Below are positions 61,204 to 64,000 of a DNA stretch of 64,000 nucleotides, piece after piece (position 1 is the stretch's first letter; every line of letters begins with the position of its first letter). The stretch spans positions 17,137,501 to 17,201,500 of the forward strand of contig CM061099.1 of NCBI GenBank assembly GCA_030770545.1, given 5' to 3'. The translations under genes and the position numbers were made by a program. Origin of the DNA: Macropodus opercularis. Taxonomy: Eukaryota; Chordata; Actinopteri; Anabantiformes; Osphronemidae. The notes beneath the pieces were generated by a model that saw only the letters and a program-made list of their open reading frames with translations, did not search any database and was not told where the DNA came from.

Positions 61204-64000
61204 GTATGTGATCTTATCCTACTGTACATGAATATTTGACCAGCATCAAACCCATCTGTCAGACCTGCTAAGGCTGATAGGAACAAGTGGTAGACACAAG
61301 TGGTCTTATAAAACAGCTAGCAACGAACAGCATCAGCAAGACTCATGCGGCTCGTTTTAACAGCACATCAAAATGATTAAAGGCTGTCAGCCCTGATGCC
61401 TCTAATATTTTGATCCAGATTAAAGGAGTGATGCAAAGGCTGATCCCTTGTTGATGACCTTGTTGGTGAGCCTTGTTTTGGGTGCCAACGGATGCCATCA
61501 TGATTGACAACCAACTTGACTGGAGATCAATGCTGTTAAATGTACTATAAATAGACCAGAAAGACATATGTCAGGGATATAATCTGCACAGCAGCATGTG
61601 GATCAATGGGAAGTAACCCTGGTGCTGATAGAAGACATACTGTAATAATCATAAAATGAAAGGCATGTAGGTACTCTTATAATTTCTTCAACTTTAATTA
61701 TTTTTTACAGTAAGTCTTCAGTCCTGATTATCAGATTTTTTCATAATGGAACAATAAATACAAAATTTGATTGTTGTCTGTGCAGATACAGTACATCTTT
61801 TCTTGTTTTTGTATTTTCTCTTAACAGCATTTGGTAATTTACAAACCGCCAGTAGCTGTTCCACTTCCTAAAAGTGCTACGGATTTGTTTGTTTTCCCCA
61901 ACAACAATGAAAGAAGAATACACATTGCTTATATAATTGTGCATTATGTAAAAAAGGATTAGACCATGGTGTTTTTTAGTTTAAATTGTTTGGGTAAGGC
62001 AAATTAATTTGTGCAGTACCATTTCAAAAACAGGACAAAGTGCCATAAGCCATAAAATACATAAAGAGAAGATATAGAAGAAACACACGAACCTAAAAAC
62101 CCCAGAAGACAATTCAACATGATTCATATGTGTATTCTGCACAAACAACAAGCATTCAACTCCACACACACATAGTGCTTTATGTAGTGTGTCCTGTGGT
62201 ATTTTCCCATATTTCTGCATATAAAAGATTACATTAAATTAATTGTGTCTAATTACAGTTGTCTTGTAAACTGTGTCTTCTGTCATAAAAAAAAACATTT
62301 GTTGCAATAAACAGCCCTGAAAGCTTTCTTAGCCTTACTCACCATAGCAGTTCTGAAGCAGTGATTTGTCCTTTTATGCCTCAGGTTTGCTGTTATTTGT
62401 GATGTGTTTTGTCCGATTGCCTGTCTCTTTTGTCTGCAACCAGGTGAATGAATAATTTTGAAATACCTTTGAATTAAGGTTTTAATGGGAGCATCTAGCA
62501 CAGTTAGGCAAGGTACAGTGAAATAGAAAGGTAACTTGGCTTTGTGTTAGACAGAGAGGAATGAGGGTGTTACTTTGTGCTGGCCCCATGGGCATGTTAA
62601 AGCACTTACCATACCAACATGTCCAACAAACTGCTCTTTTGTGCTTGAAATTTTTTAGTAGAGGAACCTTCCTTTTCAATTGATATGACTAGGAAGTAGT
62701 ATTTATGAAAATTGCATAGGTTAAATGTTTCTATCACTTTATCTTGTTTTGATATATTCATAAAATAATAAATATATGAATACAGTGTACTTTGACTTAA
62801 AATTTGATTTGTTGTTGTTTCTATTAATGCAGACATTGATTTTAGTCTGGGTGCAGTAAGCTGTTTTAAAGAGAAGTGATTTTGTTAAACTTCTATTGTT
62901 GGAAGAAAGGCTTATAAAACAAGTCGGCACTTGCCTGCTGGTCAATAAGCTCAGGGTGAGTAAATGCAGAGCTGTGACAGGTTAGTTTCCTCTCTTATTC
63001 CTCTCGTTTGTTTTTTGTGTGTTTTTTTTTTTTTTTGTTGACTTACCGCTGCATTACGTTATGTGATTTCACTGGTCAGAATAAATTCCCATCTTTACTA
63101 TGCTTTAGCCACTTTATGTTGAGCCTGAGTGCATATGTATGCTTGGTTTGGTTTGGGCAGAGATGGGCTGCCTGCTTTCATTTGGTGAGAGTTGACCAAG
63201 AGTCGATACGATTGTGAGTCGATTCTGAGTGGGTGAAGGATGAGTGAGACGCTAAATGAATGGTGATGATGGAGTCTTATAAAGAAAAATTTTACAGCTG
63301 TTTCTGGAGAGTTTGGTCCAGAGTCAAATGTACAGACACATCCTTTAGAGTGTATGTGAACACATTGTTTGTGAAGTAGGATAAGAAAAAAATAACTTTT
63401 GTCTTTTCAAAGCTTTTAGTGCTTTTCTGTTGCAGCAGCACCTGACGGATCCAATAACAGCCGTAAACTATTTTTCAACAATATGGTTGGTTGTTTTGAC
63501 CCTAGGTTTGGTTTCAGAATTGCACTCTTTGAAATGTGTGCTACGACTGTATCTAGCATTCAATTCTGCATTTGTATTTCTTTGTATTTATGTATGTTGT
63601 TCACTCCTGGCTTATTTTGCCTTGTTGGACTTTTGTAGTTATTCCTGCTTTATTAAGCAATTTGTATGCAGTCAGACACATTGAGGCTGATGGTGTGATG
63701 TAAATACAGTACAATACAGAGACGGTGTCAGGAAGCATATGCAGTTAATGAATTGCCTAAACTAAAATGATGTACCATGATTTACCAAATTACTATATCC
63801 GGGGGCAAATCACATTGAGGTTTTTACTGCTTCTGAAAAACCTCCACAAAGGTTTGTCCTTGAAAGTGGCGTTAGGAGGTTTGCAGAAAGGAGAAGTGCA
63901 GTCAACCATTACTCTTGTCCTGCTACTGGCCTTGTGTGACAGGATGATAGTAGTTTGACCTACACATCATCCAGTATCTATAGAGCACTACCCAAAGAAA
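61204..64000 (+). other. cntn3: contactin intron 7, partial
   Basis: It begins with gtatgtgatc after exon 7. No exon encoding the start of Ig4 was found before the window ends, and I see no repeat or RNA gene here apart from a poly-T run near 63020. Confidence 0.85.

Overview
The window looks like nuclear DNA of a ray-finned (teleost) fish. It is AT-rich and intron-dominated, with seven small exons spread over 56 kb. Its interspersed repeats are of kinds typical of fish genomes: DANA/HE1-like V-SINEs, L2/Maui-type and Rex1-like LINEs, a DIRS-type retroelement, a Penelope-like element, Tc1-like and hAT-type DNA elements and solo LTRs. I see no bacterial-style gene, tRNA, rRNA or CRISPR array.

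One gene is supported: the 5' part of a contactin-family cell-adhesion gene on the + strand, most like contactin-3 (cntn3). It has a start-codon exon with a signal peptide (5260-5314), then six exons (28094-28226, 33106-33281, 40514-40609, 57075-57278, 60502-60604, 61019-61203) encoding immunoglobulin domains 1 to 3. All splice sites are GT-AG, all exon phases join, and the 952 coding nt give about 318 residues without a stop. Ig4-6, the four fibronectin III domains and the GPI signal expected of a contactin must lie to the right of the window. Intron 1 is 22.8 kb and intron 4 is 16.5 kb.

Layout: 1-5179 is upstream flank or an upstream intron, with a SINE tail fragment and a CpG cluster with an ORF near 2 kb that could be a 5' exon or promoter. 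Intron 1 (5315-28093) carries most of the repeats: an L2 fragment with a SINE nested inside it; a second L2 copy with a TTAA-flanked foldback element inside it; a Tc1-like deletion derivative; an hAT-type MITE; DIRS remnants; a Rex1-like LINE; a solo LTR; and a third L2 copy. It also holds a candidate in-frame 48-nt cassette exon (24330-24377). Intron 2 has a SINE fragment. Intron 3 has a near-perfect 24-bp hairpin and a full-length SINE. Intron 4 has an L2 tail, a Penelope-like element with inverted arms, two SINE copies, a long compound microsatellite and a second solo LTR. Intron 5 has a second Rex1-like LINE. The rest of the intronic sequence shows nothing I can name.

No new multi-gene system was found. 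The observations most worth checking are the candidate cassette exon, the CpG cluster upstream of the start codon, the datable nested insertions, the hammerhead-like motifs in the Penelope arms, and the uniformly antisense orientation of the six LINE fragments.
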